Positions 41,758 to 49,688 of a DNA stretch of 64,000 bases are shown here, one piece after another. Each line of letters opens with the position of its first letter. Positions within the stretch are counted from its first letter, which is position 1. The DNA comes from Glycomyces sp040645615 (GTDB lineage: Bacteria > Actinomycetota > Actinomycetes > Mycobacteriales > Micromonosporaceae). The stretch covers positions 124,001 to 188,000 of the forward strand of contig NZ_JBEYYO010000003.1 of the NCBI RefSeq assembly GCF_040645615.1, read 5' to 3'. The notes under the pieces were generated by a model, which was given only the letters and a program-made list of their open reading frames with translations, did no database searches and was not told the DNA's origin. Made by a program: the position numbers and the translations under genes.

Positions 41758-41926
41758 TCGCTGTGTAGCGAGAGCAAGAATAGCCTCCCCTGCCCGGGAG
41801 GGCGCAAGCGGGTTATCCCCCGTTGAGACCGCGTTCACTGCCGGGTGGTCCGGGCGCGGGCGCCCAGTGCTGCGGGCCCCGACTAAGCTTGGCGATCGCG
41901 CCCTGCACCGACGGAAGGACACAGTC

Positions 41927-42418
41927 ATGGCTGACGCCTCGTTCGACATCGTCTCCGAGATCGACCTCGCCGAACTCGACAACGCGATCAACCAGGCCCA
42001 GCGCGAGCTGAGCACCCGGTTCGACTTCCGCGGGACCGGCGCCAACGTCGAACGCTCCGGCGACGAGGCCGCCGTGGTGGTCGCCGAGACCGAAGACCGC
42101 GCCAAGGCCGCCCTCGAAGTGCTCAAGGAGAAGCTGATCAAGCGCGGCATCTCCCTCAAGGCCCTCGACGCCGGCGAGCCGCGCCAATCCGGCAAGGAAA
42201 CCAAGATCGACCTCGCCTTCAAGCAGGGCATCGGCGCCGACGACGCCAAGAAGATCGGCAAGATCATCCGCGACGAAGGCCCCAAGGGCGTCAAGCCGCA
42301 GGTCCAAGGCGACAAGCTCCGCGTCACCGGCAAGAAGCGCGACGACCTCCAAGAGGTCATCGCCCTCCTCAAGGGCAAGGACCTCGAAGTGGCCCTCCAG
42401 TTCACGAACTACCGCTAG
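41927..42418 (+). CDS. yajQ: YajQ family nucleotide-binding protein
   Basis: A 163-residue UPF0234 protein: ASFDIVSEIDLAELDNAINQA at the start, FDFRGT, VTGKKRDDLQEVIALLK near the end and ALQFTNYR as terminus, all family hallmarks. Some members bind cyclic di-GMP or RNA. A GGDEF protein is encoded elsewhere in this window. Start ATG has GGAAGGA upstream. It is followed after four bases by the L12-domain protein gene. Confidence 0.95.
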   Translation: MADASFDIVSEIDLAELDNAINQAQRELSTRFDFRGTGANVERSGDEAAVVVAETEDRAKAALEVLKEKLIKRGISLKALDAGEPRQSGKETKIDLAFKQGIGADDAKKIGKIIRDEGPKGVKPQVQGDKLRVTGKKRDDLQEVIALLKGKDLEVALQFTNYR

Positions 42419-42422
42419 TGCC

Positions 42423-43325
42423 ATGACGTTCGTCAACGCGCTCGTCCTGATCCTGTTCCTCGTCGGCGGCGGCCTGGTCGCGGTCATGGTCACGATCACC
42501 CAGCGCGCCTACAAGAAGGACGAGCGCTCCCCTCACTGGGTCGTCTACCCCACCGCGAAGGGCGAGCGGCCCGCGATCCCGGCCCAGCCCGGCACCTGGA
42601 CGCTGCTCCTCGACGACGCGGGCCAGAAGAAGATCCAAGTCATCAAGGAGATCCGCGGCATCACCGGGCTCGGCCTGGCCGAAGCGAAGGCCCTGACCGA
42701 CCGGTTCCCCTCGCCGGTCCTGGCCGGCGTCGACCACGCGTCGGCCTCGGCCGCCTACCGGGTCCTCGCGAACGCGGGCGCTCGAGTGCGGATGGCCGAG
42801 ATCGCCGCCGAACCCGCGCCCGAGACCCCCGCGGGCCTGTACACCGTCTACATCGACGACTCAGGCGACAAGTTGATCCAAGTGATCAAGGAGATCCGCG
42901 GCCTGACCAACCTCGGCCTGGCCGAGGCCAAGCGCCTCGCCGAACAGACCCCGGCGGCCGTGGTCACCGGCGTCCCCCACGCGGCCGCCGCCAAGGCGCA
43001 CCAAGCACTCGCGGGAGCGGGCGCGCGGGTGCGGACCGTGGACGCGGCCGGGCACGCCATGGACACCGTCCCCGAGACGACCGCGGTCTCGGGCCTGTTC
43101 GCGGTCCTCCTCGACGACACCGGCAAGAAGAAGATCAACGTCATCAAGGAGATCCGCGCCGTCACCGGGCTCGGCCTCGCCGAAGCCAAGCGCCTCTCCG
43201 AGCAGACCCCGTCGACGATCCTGGCGCGCGTCCCCCACGCGACGGCCACCGACGCCCTCGACAAGCTCACCGCGGCAGGAGCGACCGCGCGCATCACCGA
43301 AGCCCCCGAGCCCGAACCGCGCTGA
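42423..43325 (+). CDS. Membrane-anchored protein with three tandem ribosomal L7/L12 C-terminal domains
   Basis: A 300-residue protein. An N-terminal helix (ALVLILFLVGGGLVAVMVTI) is followed by three copies of the bL12 C-terminal fold, at about residues 57-124, 138-204 and 224-291. Each has the KKIxVIKEIRxxTGLGLAEAK helix, the Pro of the following loop and a GAxxR end. In the ribosome this domain recruits translational GTPases. Single-domain anchored relatives exist in actinobacteria; a triple is unusual. The three repeats are alike but not identical. The gene begins four bases after the yajQ stop. It may recruit GTPases or ribosomes to the membrane (inference). Confidence 0.85.
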   Translation: MTFVNALVLILFLVGGGLVAVMVTITQRAYKKDERSPHWVVYPTAKGERPAIPAQPGTWTLLLDDAGQKKIQVIKEIRGITGLGLAEAKALTDRFPSPVLAGVDHASASAAYRVLANAGARVRMAEIAAEPAPETPAGLYTVYIDDSGDKLIQVIKEIRGLTNLGLAEAKRLAEQTPAAVVTGVPHAAAAKAHQALAGAGARVRTVDAAGHAMDTVPETTAVSGLFAVLLDDTGKKKINVIKEIRAVTGLGLAEAKRLSEQTPSTILARVPHATATDALDKLTAAGATARITEAPEPEPR

Positions 43326-43397
43326 GCCGAACGCCCCGTTGCGGCCTCCCCGGGCCCGTACCGGCGGAATGTCGGACCCTCCCGGTAGCGTGTCGGC

Positions 43398-44087
43398 ATG
43401 AGCGAGCGATGGTTTGAAGGCCCCCTCCTGGGCTTCGACACCGAGACCACCGGAGTCGACGTCACCGGCGACCGCATCGTCCAGGCCGCCCTGGTCGGCG
43501 GCGCGGGCGAGGACGTCGGCGAACGCACCTGGCTGATCGACCCGGGCGTCCCGATCCCACCGGGCGCCACCCGCGTCCACGGCATCACCGACGCCCGCGT
43601 CCAGGCCGAAGGCCAGGCACCCGCCCAGGCCCTCACCGACATCGCCGCCGCGCTGAGCGCCGCCGTGGACACCGGCACGCCCGTGGTCGCCTTCCGCGCC
43701 GGGTTCGACTGCACCCTGCTCTCCTACGAGCTCGAACGCCACGGCATCCCCCAACCCGACTGGAACCGCGTCGCCGTCATCGACCCCTCGGTGCTCGACA
43801 AGCGCGTCGACCGCTACCGCCGCGGCAAGCGCACCCTCGGCGCCACCGCCGCCCACTACGGCGTCCACCACTCCGAAGCCCACTCGGCGTCAGGCGACGC
43901 GACCGCCACCGTGGCGCTCGCCCGCGCCATCGGCGCCATGTACCCCGAAGTCGGCGACCTCACCCCCGCCGACCTCCACCAGTCCCAGATCCGCTGGCAC
44001 GCAGAGGACGCCGAAAGCCTGGAGGCGTACTTCCGCCGCAAGGGCCGCGACGAAGTCGTGGAACGGCGCTGGCCGCTCTGCCGCTGA
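43398..44087 (+). CDS. DEDDh 3'-5' exonuclease, DNA polymerase III epsilon-like
   Basis: A 229-residue protein. Exo I motif GFDTETTG supplies the first Asp and Glu. A second segment is FRAGFDCTLLSYELER, and the third has HSEAHSASGDATATVALARAI with the His and Asp of the DEDDh class. Lone exonucleases of this type edit or recycle DNA or RNA. It is not fused to a GIY-YIG or BRCT domain. A terminator separates it from the lipoprotein gene. Confidence 0.9.
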   Translation: MSERWFEGPLLGFDTETTGVDVTGDRIVQAALVGGAGEDVGERTWLIDPGVPIPPGATRVHGITDARVQAEGQAPAQALTDIAAALSAAVDTGTPVVAFRAGFDCTLLSYELERHGIPQPDWNRVAVIDPSVLDKRVDRYRRGKRTLGATAAHYGVHHSEAHSASGDATATVALARAIGAMYPEVGDLTPADLHQSQIRWHAEDAESLEAYFRRKGRDEVVERRWPLCR

Positions 44088-44096
44088 GAACGCCAG

Positions 44097-44126
44097 AGGC
44101 CCCCGATCCGCGAGGATCGGGGGCCT
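44097..44126. terminator. Bidirectional hairpin after the exonuclease gene
   Basis: A perfect 13-base stem (AGGCCCCCGATCC / GGATCGGGGGCCT) with the loop GCGA between convergent genes. Confidence 0.85.
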
Positions 44127-44137
44127 TGCGACGCGTC

Positions 44138-44845
44138 TTAGTGCCCGCCTTCGTCCTTGGGCTCGTAGTACTCGCGGTCGTCCGCGTCGAGGGACTGGCC
44201 GAACGGCAGGTCGACCTTCACCTGCTCGTTGTTGGAGAAGTGGAAGACCACGGTGATCACGTCGCCGAGGGCGAGGTCCGCGCTCAGGTTCTCCAGCAGC
44301 AGGTAGTCGCCGCCTTCGACAGCCTGGTCGAGGCGCACGTAGTCGGCGGGGGCGATCGGGATGTCGAAGACCTCCGCGCCGTCGAAGAGCGGCTCTGCGG
44401 GGGTGGTCTCCTCGGCCGACGGGGTCTCAGTGGACGCCTCGTCGCCGGTCTCGTCCTCGGCGGTCTCCTCTTCGGTGGCCGCTTCGCTCGCGGACGCCTC
44501 GGCCTCGGCCTGGGCGGCGGGGCTGACGAAGGTCACCGTGCCGATCCCCGACTCGACCTCGACACCCACGAGGCTGACGGCCTGCTGGCCCTCGTTGCCG
44601 ATCCAGACGCGCAGCGCGGCGTCCTCACCGGCGATGTAGCCGCCGACGGCGTCGAACTCGATCTGGAGGTCGCGGAACGCGAGGTCGCCCTCGTCCACGT
44701 TGATCCCCGCGATGGCGGTGGCCTTAGAGTCGGTCTGGGTCTCCAGACCGGCCCCGCAGGCGGACAGGGCCGCCGTGGCCGCTCCGGCGATCGCGATCGC
44801 GGCCGCGCGACGAAGGGTGGTCGCCGTGCTGATTCCCCTGACCAC
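44138..44845 (-). CDS. LpqE-like lipoprotein with PCu(A)C-type domain and acidic insert
   Basis: A 235-residue protein. The GTG start at 44845 has GGGAGGA 7 bases upstream. The signal ends at lipobox ALSACG. The first beta-rich part (ETQTDSKATAIAGINVDEGDLAFRDLQIEFD) resembles mycobacterial LpqE, whose fold is related to periplasmic copper chaperones. A ~50-residue insert of Glu, Ala and Thr interrupts the domain (EATEEETAEDETGDEAST). No Met/His copper motif is evident. It is probably attached to the outer face of the membrane; role unknown. Confidence 0.8.
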   Translation of the reverse strand: MVRGISTATTLRRAAAIAIAGAATAALSACGAGLETQTDSKATAIAGINVDEGDLAFRDLQIEFDAVGGYIAGEDAALRVWIGNEGQQAVSLVGVEVESGIGTVTFVSPAAQAEAEASASEAATEEETAEDETGDEASTETPSAEETTPAEPLFDGAEVFDIPIAPADYVRLDQAVEGGDYLLLENLSADLALGDVITVVFHFSNNEQVKVDLPFGQSLDADDREYYEPKDEGGH

Positions 44846-45274
44846 TGCTGGTCCTCCCTGAGTTCCGACAGGCATGCTGAACGACAGCGTAGACGACGAG
44901 CCCTCATCATTTCCCCGGGCCGGGCTCACGATGGGCCCCAGATCTCACTCCATCCTCGAATCACACCGAACCCGTTGGGGCCGAAAGGCATCGAGTCGAC
45001 ATTCGAGGATTCGAAGTGGTGAGCGCCGCGAGCGGGGAAGTCGCGAATCGCTCGCGGCGGCCATCGGCGATCACGTCCGAATGCGCCGCGCCGAGCCCCC
45101 GCGCACCGAAGCGACCCAGGCCTCATTCGCCGAGTCCGCCGCCGCCCCGGAAGTCCAAGGTGCCGTAGAGTAATCAGTCACATACCAATTGACCAGGGAA
45201 TTCGTGGCGATCCGCTGTCGGGGAAAACCCCGATGACGTGTTAGGCTAGACACAGCGAAAGGGGTTTCGATCCT
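44846..45274. other. 429-base divergent intergenic region upstream of carD
   Basis: No convincing gene. It holds the start region of the lipoprotein gene and, near carD, TTGACC at 45189 (a possible -35) and the hairpin TCGGGG-AAAA-CCCCGA at 45218-45233. The hairpin could sit in the carD leader. Words TTCGAGGATTCGAA near 45003 form a loose palindrome. Confidence 0.45.
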
Positions 45275-45772
45275 ATGGGTTTTAGTGTCGGCGAGACCGT
45301 TGTCTACCCCCACCACGGGGCCGCACTCGTTGAAGCTGTAGAGACTCGCGTCATCGGTGGTATCGAACAGGAATACCTCGTGCTGCGCGTCGAACAGGGT
45401 GACCTCACGGTCAAGGTTCCAGCCAAGAACGTCGAGCTCGTCGGCGTCCGGGAAGTGGTCGGCGCCGAAGGCCTCGAAGAGGTCTTCGAAGTGCTCCGCG
45501 CCCCCCACACCGAGGAACCCACCAACTGGTCGCGGCGTTACAAGGCCAATGTCGAGAAGCTCGCCTCCGGCTCCCCGCTCAAGATCGCGGAAGTCGTGCG
45601 CGACCTGTGGCGGCGCGACCGCGAACGCGGCCTGTCCGCCGGCGAGAAGCGCATGCTCTCCAAGGCCCGCGAGATCCTCACCGGCGAGATCGCCCTCGCC
45701 GAGGACTGCGTGAAGACCGAGGCCGACAACATCCTCGACAAGGTCCTGCTCTCGGAGGCCCCGGTCAAGTAA
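45275..45772 (+). CDS. carD: CarD family RNA polymerase-binding regulator
   Basis: A 165-residue protein: N-terminal RNA polymerase-interacting domain (MGFSVGETVVYPHHGAALVE, YLVLRVEQGDLTVKVPAKN) and a C-terminal helical DNA-binding domain with WSRRYKANVEKLASGSP and the wedge Trp in VVRDLWRRDRERGLSAGEKRML. CarD stabilises the open promoter complex at rRNA and many housekeeping promoters and is essential in mycobacteria. Length is typical. It is followed by ispF after 27 bases. Confidence 0.97.
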   Translation: MGFSVGETVVYPHHGAALVEAVETRVIGGIEQEYLVLRVEQGDLTVKVPAKNVELVGVREVVGAEGLEEVFEVLRAPHTEEPTNWSRRYKANVEKLASGSPLKIAEVVRDLWRRDRERGLSAGEKRMLSKAREILTGEIALAEDCVKTEADNILDKVLLSEAPVK

Positions 45773-45799
45773 CCGGACCGCCCGCAGACCGCGTCAAGC

Positions 45800-46294
45800 G
45801 TGAACCACGACGACAGCACCATGCCGCCCTTCGTCATAGGGCACGGCAGCGACGTGCACCGATTCGACGAGACGAGGCCGTGCCGCCTCGCCTGCCTCGA
45901 CTGGCCGGGCGAGCCCGGCCTCGCGGGGCACTCCGACGGCGACACAGCCGCCCACGCGGCCTGCGACGCGCTGCTCTCCGCCGCCGCGCTCGGCGACCTC
46001 GGCTCCAACTTCGGCACCAGCAGACCCGAATGGGCCGGCGCCTCAGGGCTCGCCCTGCTGACCGAGACCGCCCGCCGCGTCCGCGACACCGGCTGGACCA
46101 TCGGCAACGTGTCCGTCCAGGTCATCGGCAACCGCCCCAAGATCGGCCCCCGCCGGGCCGAGGCCGAGGCCGCCATGGCCGCCGCGATCGGCGCCCCCGT
46201 CAGGCTCTCCGCCACCACCACCGACGGCCTGGGCTTCACCGGACGCGGCGAGGGCCTCGCCGCCACCGCGGTAGCGTTGCTGTACCAGCCCTGA
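45800..46294 (+). CDS. ispF: 2-C-methyl-D-erythritol 2,4-cyclodiphosphate synthase
   Basis: A 164-residue enzyme of the MEP isoprenoid pathway. Zinc ligands are Asp18 and His20 in GHGSDVHRF and His52 in DTAAHAACDALLSAAALGDLGS. The end has TTTDGLGFTGRGEGLAATAVALL. The GTG start gives a seven-residue extension; the ATG at 45821 (MPPFVIGHGSDVH) fits the family better but neither has a clear ribosome site. ispD, which often lies between carD and ispF in actinobacteria, is absent here. Confidence 0.95.
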   Translation: MNHDDSTMPPFVIGHGSDVHRFDETRPCRLACLDWPGEPGLAGHSDGDTAAHAACDALLSAAALGDLGSNFGTSRPEWAGASGLALLTETARRVRDTGWTIGNVSVQVIGNRPKIGPRRAEAEAAMAAAIGAPVRLSATTTDGLGFTGRGEGLAATAVALLYQP

Positions 46295-46314
46295 GTCCCG
46301 TCCGGGAGTAGACG

Positions 46315-47130
46315 ATGGAACCAGACCCCACTCGCCGCTCCGTCGCCGAGCACCTGCAAAGAGCCGAGCTCATGTACGAGGTCGGCCAGGTGTACGACGC
46401 GCGCGCCGAAGCCGACGCGGCCCTGCGCGTCGACCCCCTCGACCCCGACGCCAACGCCATGGCCGCCGCCTGCGCGCTCGCCGACAACGACCCCGACGAG
46501 GCGCTCGTCTACGCCGGGGCCGCGCTCGCCCACCGGCCCGAGCACCCGCGGGCCATGATCACCCGCGGCTACGCGCTCGCCGACATGGGCCGCCGCGACG
46601 AGGCCATGCAGGCCGCCGCCAGCCTCCTCGACGCCAACCGCGACTCGTGGCGCCACCACATCCACTACGCGCTCATCACCCGCCGCGCCGGGGCCGGGCA
46701 GCCCGCGCTCGACGCGGCCTGGAACGCCGTCAACCTCGCCCCCGACCAGCCCCGCACCCACCTCGCGCTCGCCGCGATCGCCGAGGGCCTGGGCATGGAC
46801 GACCTGGCCAAGCGCTCCCGGCAGGCCGCGGCCGAACTCGACCCCGACACGCTCGCCGACCACGCCCCGCCCGAGTCGCGCCGCGTCCGGGCCCGCTGGG
46901 TCGACGCGAACGCCGACGACCCGGAGTGGCGCTCCAAGATCTTCGGGGAAGGGCTCTTCAGGGGCGCGCTCGGGCGCTCGATCCTGCTGGGCGTCGCGGT
47001 GGTGTTCGCCGTCCCGGCGCTCCTCGGCAGCGAGATCGCGACGGGCACGCGGGTGTTCTTCGGACTCGTGGCCCTCGCGGCATGGGTGGGATGGTTCACA
47101 GTTCTCCGCCGCCACCGTCGCACAGAGTGA
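46315..47130 (+). CDS. TPR protein with C-terminal membrane helices
   Basis: A 271-residue protein, start behind GGGAGTAG. Five or so tetratricopeptide helix pairs fill residues 8-185 (AELMYEVGQVYDARAEADAAL, AAACALADNDPDEALVYAGAAL, HLALAAIAEGLGMDDLAKRSRQ). Two helices near the end (SILLGVAVVFAVPALLG and VFFGLVALAAWVGWFTVL) tether it to the membrane. Probably a protein-interaction scaffold. No specific family is recognised. Confidence 0.75.
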   Translation: MEPDPTRRSVAEHLQRAELMYEVGQVYDARAEADAALRVDPLDPDANAMAAACALADNDPDEALVYAGAALAHRPEHPRAMITRGYALADMGRRDEAMQAAASLLDANRDSWRHHIHYALITRRAGAGQPALDAAWNAVNLAPDQPRTHLALAAIAEGLGMDDLAKRSRQAAAELDPDTLADHAPPESRRVRARWVDANADDPEWRSKIFGEGLFRGALGRSILLGVAVVFAVPALLGSEIATGTRVFFGLVALAAWVGWFTVLRRHRRTE

Positions 47131-47183
47131 CCTTTCGCCCGCGGCGCTCGTTAGTCCTTCACACAAGCGACTGGAGGACGAAC

Positions 47184-48278
47184 GTGACGACCTGCTGGGT
47201 TCCCGGAGCCGACGACAGCCCCTACAACATCCACAACCTGCCGTTCGGGGTCTTCTCGACCGCCGAGGAGAACCTGCCGCGCATCGGCGTTCGCATCGGC
47301 GACCAGATCCTCGACATGCACAAGGCCGTGCTCTCGGGCGACTGCCAGACCTGCGGGGCCTGCACCGCGCTGCGCGACCCGGCCCTCAACCGGCTCCTGT
47401 CCCTGGGCAAGGAGGCCTGGAAGCAGGTCCGATCGCAGGTCCAGGAGGCCTTGAGCGAGCCGAGCCTCCAGGACATCGCGTCCAACTGGCTCACCCCGAT
47501 CGGCGAGGCGATCATGCACGCGCCGCTCCTGGTCACCGACTACGTGGACTTCACCATGCGCGCCCCCGGGGCCGACCGGGTGCACCCGCGCGCCTCCAAC
47601 GGGCGGGCCTCGACGCTCATCCCCTCCGGCATGGACCTCGTCCGCCCCGCCGGGCACCGCCGCGGCGCCGACGGCCAGCCGGTCTTCGGGCCCACCGGCG
47701 CGCTCGACATCGAAGCCGAGGTCGGGTTCCTGGTCGGCGGCGAATCGGTGCTCGGCCAGCCGGTCTCGCCCGACGCGTTCGAGGAGTACGTGTTCGGCGC
47801 GGTCCTGCTCAACGACTGGACCGCGCGCGACTTCGCCGAACTGGAGACCGACGGGCTCGGCCCGTTCGCGTCCAAGTCGTTCGCCACGTCCATGAGCGCC
47901 TGGGTCACGCCCATCGAGGCGCTCAATGCGGCCCGCACCGCCGCGCCGCAGCCGGGCCCCGACATGGCCTCCTACCTCAAGGAGTCCGACCGGTACGGCT
48001 ACGACCTGCGCCTGGCCATCGAAGTCAACGGCGTCGCGGTCGCCGGAGCCGACTTCTCCGACTCGTACTGGACCCCGGCCCAGCAGCTCGCCCAACTCAC
48101 CGCGGGCGGCGCGGTCCTGCGCCCCGGCCTGATGTACGGCTCGGGCGAGGCCGTCACCGGCGGGTGGCGCCTGGAGAACGGCGACACCGTCAAGGTCACC
48201 GCCACCGCCCCCGGCCCCCGCGGCACCACCATCGCCCTCGGCGAGGTCGAAACCCGGGTCCTGCCCACCATCACCTGA
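47184..48278 (+). CDS. Fumarylacetoacetase
   Basis: A 364-residue protein. The GTG start has GGAGG 7 bases upstream. It hydrolyses fumarylacetoacetate to fumarate and acetoacetate, the last step of tyrosine degradation. The metal and active-site region is intact: VDFTMRAPGADRVHPRASNG, FGPTGALDIEAEVGFLVGG (acidic metal ligands) and LLNDWTARDFAELETDGLG. It is shorter than the ~420-residue animal enzyme, mainly at the N-terminus. Other tyrosine-degradation genes are not adjacent. Confidence 0.92.
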   Translation: MTTCWVPGADDSPYNIHNLPFGVFSTAEENLPRIGVRIGDQILDMHKAVLSGDCQTCGACTALRDPALNRLLSLGKEAWKQVRSQVQEALSEPSLQDIASNWLTPIGEAIMHAPLLVTDYVDFTMRAPGADRVHPRASNGRASTLIPSGMDLVRPAGHRRGADGQPVFGPTGALDIEAEVGFLVGGESVLGQPVSPDAFEEYVFGAVLLNDWTARDFAELETDGLGPFASKSFATSMSAWVTPIEALNAARTAAPQPGPDMASYLKESDRYGYDLRLAIEVNGVAVAGADFSDSYWTPAQQLAQLTAGGAVLRPGLMYGSGEAVTGGWRLENGDTVKVTATAPGPRGTTIALGEVETRVLPTIT

Positions 48279-48283
48279 TGCGC

Positions 48284-48320
48284 TCGGCGGGTCCGGTTGC
48301 GGCGCAACCGGACCCGCCGA
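48284..48320. terminator. Strong hairpin after the fumarylacetoacetase gene
   Basis: A perfect 17-base stem (TCGGCGGGTCCGGTTGC / GCAACCGGACCCGCCGA) with the loop GGC, the longest perfect hairpin in the window. It lies between convergent genes. Confidence 0.85.
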
Positions 48321-48367
48321 CGAAGCAGGCCGGCCCCGCGACGCGGAACCGGCCTTGCGAGCACTGT

Positions 48368-48850
48368 CTAGACGAGCACGTTCTTGGCGGTGGGTTCGAG
48401 TTCGGCGATCAGCTCGACCTCGACCGGGGCGCCCAGCGGCAACTCCGAGACGCCGACCGCGCTGCGCGCGTGGGTCCCGGCCTCGCCGAAGACCTCGCCC
48501 AGCAGTTCAGAGGCGCCGTTGACGACCTTCGGCTGGCCGGTGAAACCGGGGGCCGAGGCCACGAAGCCCACGACCTTCACGATCTTCACCACCTGGTCCA
48601 GCGGGGCGATCGAGGCCACCGCCGCCAGCGCGTTCAACGCGCAGATCCGGGCCAGCTCGTAGCCCTGCTCGGGGTCGACCTCGGCGCCGAGCTTGCCGGT
48701 CGCCACGAGCGAACCGTCCACCATCGGCAGTTGGCCCGAGGTGTAGACGTACACGCCCGAGCGAACCGCGGGCTGGTACGAGGCCACCGGCGGCACGACC
48801 GCCGGAAGCTGGAGGCCCAGGCGCGCGAGCGCCTTGTCCACATCGACCAT
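48368..48850 (-). CDS. RidA family (YjgF/YER057c) protein
   Basis: A 160-residue protein, start MVDVDKALARLG behind AAGGAG. Family features are the SGVYVYTSGQLPMVDGSLVA strand region, GYELARICALNALAAVAS, and late VGVSELPLGAPVEVELIAEL. RidA proteins deaminate reactive enamine/imine intermediates; this arrangement belongs to a longer subgroup whose substrate is not known. The gene starts two bases after the DUF4177 stop. Rv3678c has the same neighbours in M. tuberculosis. Confidence 0.9.
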   Translation of the reverse strand: MVDVDKALARLGLQLPAVVPPVASYQPAVRSGVYVYTSGQLPMVDGSLVATGKLGAEVDPEQGYELARICALNALAAVASIAPLDQVVKIVKVVGFVASAPGFTGQPKVVNGASELLGEVFGEAGTHARSAVGVSELPLGAPVEVELIAELEPTAKNVLV

Positions 48851-48852
48851 CG

Positions 48853-49011
48853 CTACTGCTCCTTCTTGCGCTTGAAGTAGGCCACGAGCTGCTCGGAGTT
48901 CTGGCCCGGGATCACCGTCACCAGTTCCCAGCCCTCGTCCCCGAAGTTGTCGAGGATCATCTTCGTGTTGTGGATCAGCAATGGCGCCGTCAAGTACTCC
49001 CATTTCTCCAT
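48853..49011 (-). CDS. DUF4177 small protein
   Basis: A 52-residue protein, MEKWEYLTAPLL at the start, then NFGDEGWELVTVIPG and a Lys-rich end YFKRKKEQ. This is the DUF4177 pattern. It directly precedes the RidA gene, two bases away, so the two are surely co-transcribed. The function of the family is unknown. Confidence 0.85.
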   Translation of the reverse strand: MEKWEYLTAPLLIHNTKMILDNFGDEGWELVTVIPGQNSEQLVAYFKRKKEQ

Positions 49012-49125
49012 GCGCCCACAGTACGGCGTCTTGATTCGCCCGCGGCGCACCGCTACGCTCAGAGTTGCGTCGCCTCCCCGTAGTCCCGCGGCCGCCAGGT
49101 CGCAACATCGCACCAGGGAGCACCC

Positions 49126-49674
49126 GTGTCGACAGACACCACCGCCACGCCGCCCGAGACCCCGGAGCGGCCCGCGGCAGTGCCGCGCCAGGACCGGCAG
49201 AGCGCCGGGACCGCCGGGGCCTCCGAACCGCCGCCCGAGCCCGCGTCACGCCGCGGGGGCCGGGGTTGGACCGTCCTCATCGTCGCCGCCGCGATCGCGT
49301 TCTGCGTGGCCTTGGTGCTGGGCGCGACCCGGCTGTTCGTCGAGGTCACCGACTCGCCCGATTCGCCCGCGGACACCGTGGACGCGTTCCTCGAAGCGCT
49401 TCTGGACCAGCGCGACGCCTCGGCGGCGGCCGCGTGGCTGTGCGCGGAGAAGGCCGACCGCGATCTGAGCGAGGCGGTCGCGGCGATCGCCGACGACGCC
49501 GAGGACCTCGAATGGGGCGCGATCACCGAGACGGGCCGCTCGGTCGGGGCGGCCACGGTCACCGCGGACATCAGCGTCAGCGGCTCGGATGCGGCGCCCG
49601 CCACGTGGGAGTTCGCGCTCGTCGCCGAACCGGGCCAGCCGCAATGGCTCATCTGCGGCATCGCCGCGGGTTGA
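49126..49674 (+). CDS. Membrane-anchored protein with a small NTF2-like outer domain
   Basis: A 182-residue protein with a GTG start behind CCAGGGAG. A Pro-rich cytoplasmic stretch is followed by one helix (GWTVLIVAAAIAFCVALVLGA) and an outer domain of ~110 residues beginning DTVDAFLEALLDQRDASAAAAWLC. That start is typical of NTF2-like or lumazine-binding-like domains found outside actinobacterial cells. Two cysteines (in WLCAEKA and LICGIAAG) might form a disulfide. Precise role unknown. Confidence 0.65.
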   Translation: MSTDTTATPPETPERPAAVPRQDRQSAGTAGASEPPPEPASRRGGRGWTVLIVAAAIAFCVALVLGATRLFVEVTDSPDSPADTVDAFLEALLDQRDASAAAAWLCAEKADRDLSEAVAAIADDAEDLEWGAITETGRSVGAATVTADISVSGSDAAPATWEFALVAEPGQPQWLICGIAAG

Positions 49675-49688
49675 TTAGACTCCGATGA

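Noticed and set aside
44874..45173. 99-codon gene upstream of carD
   Set aside because: Composition is Arg/Ser-rich, no ribosome site or domain is seen, and it overlaps the lipoprotein promoter region.
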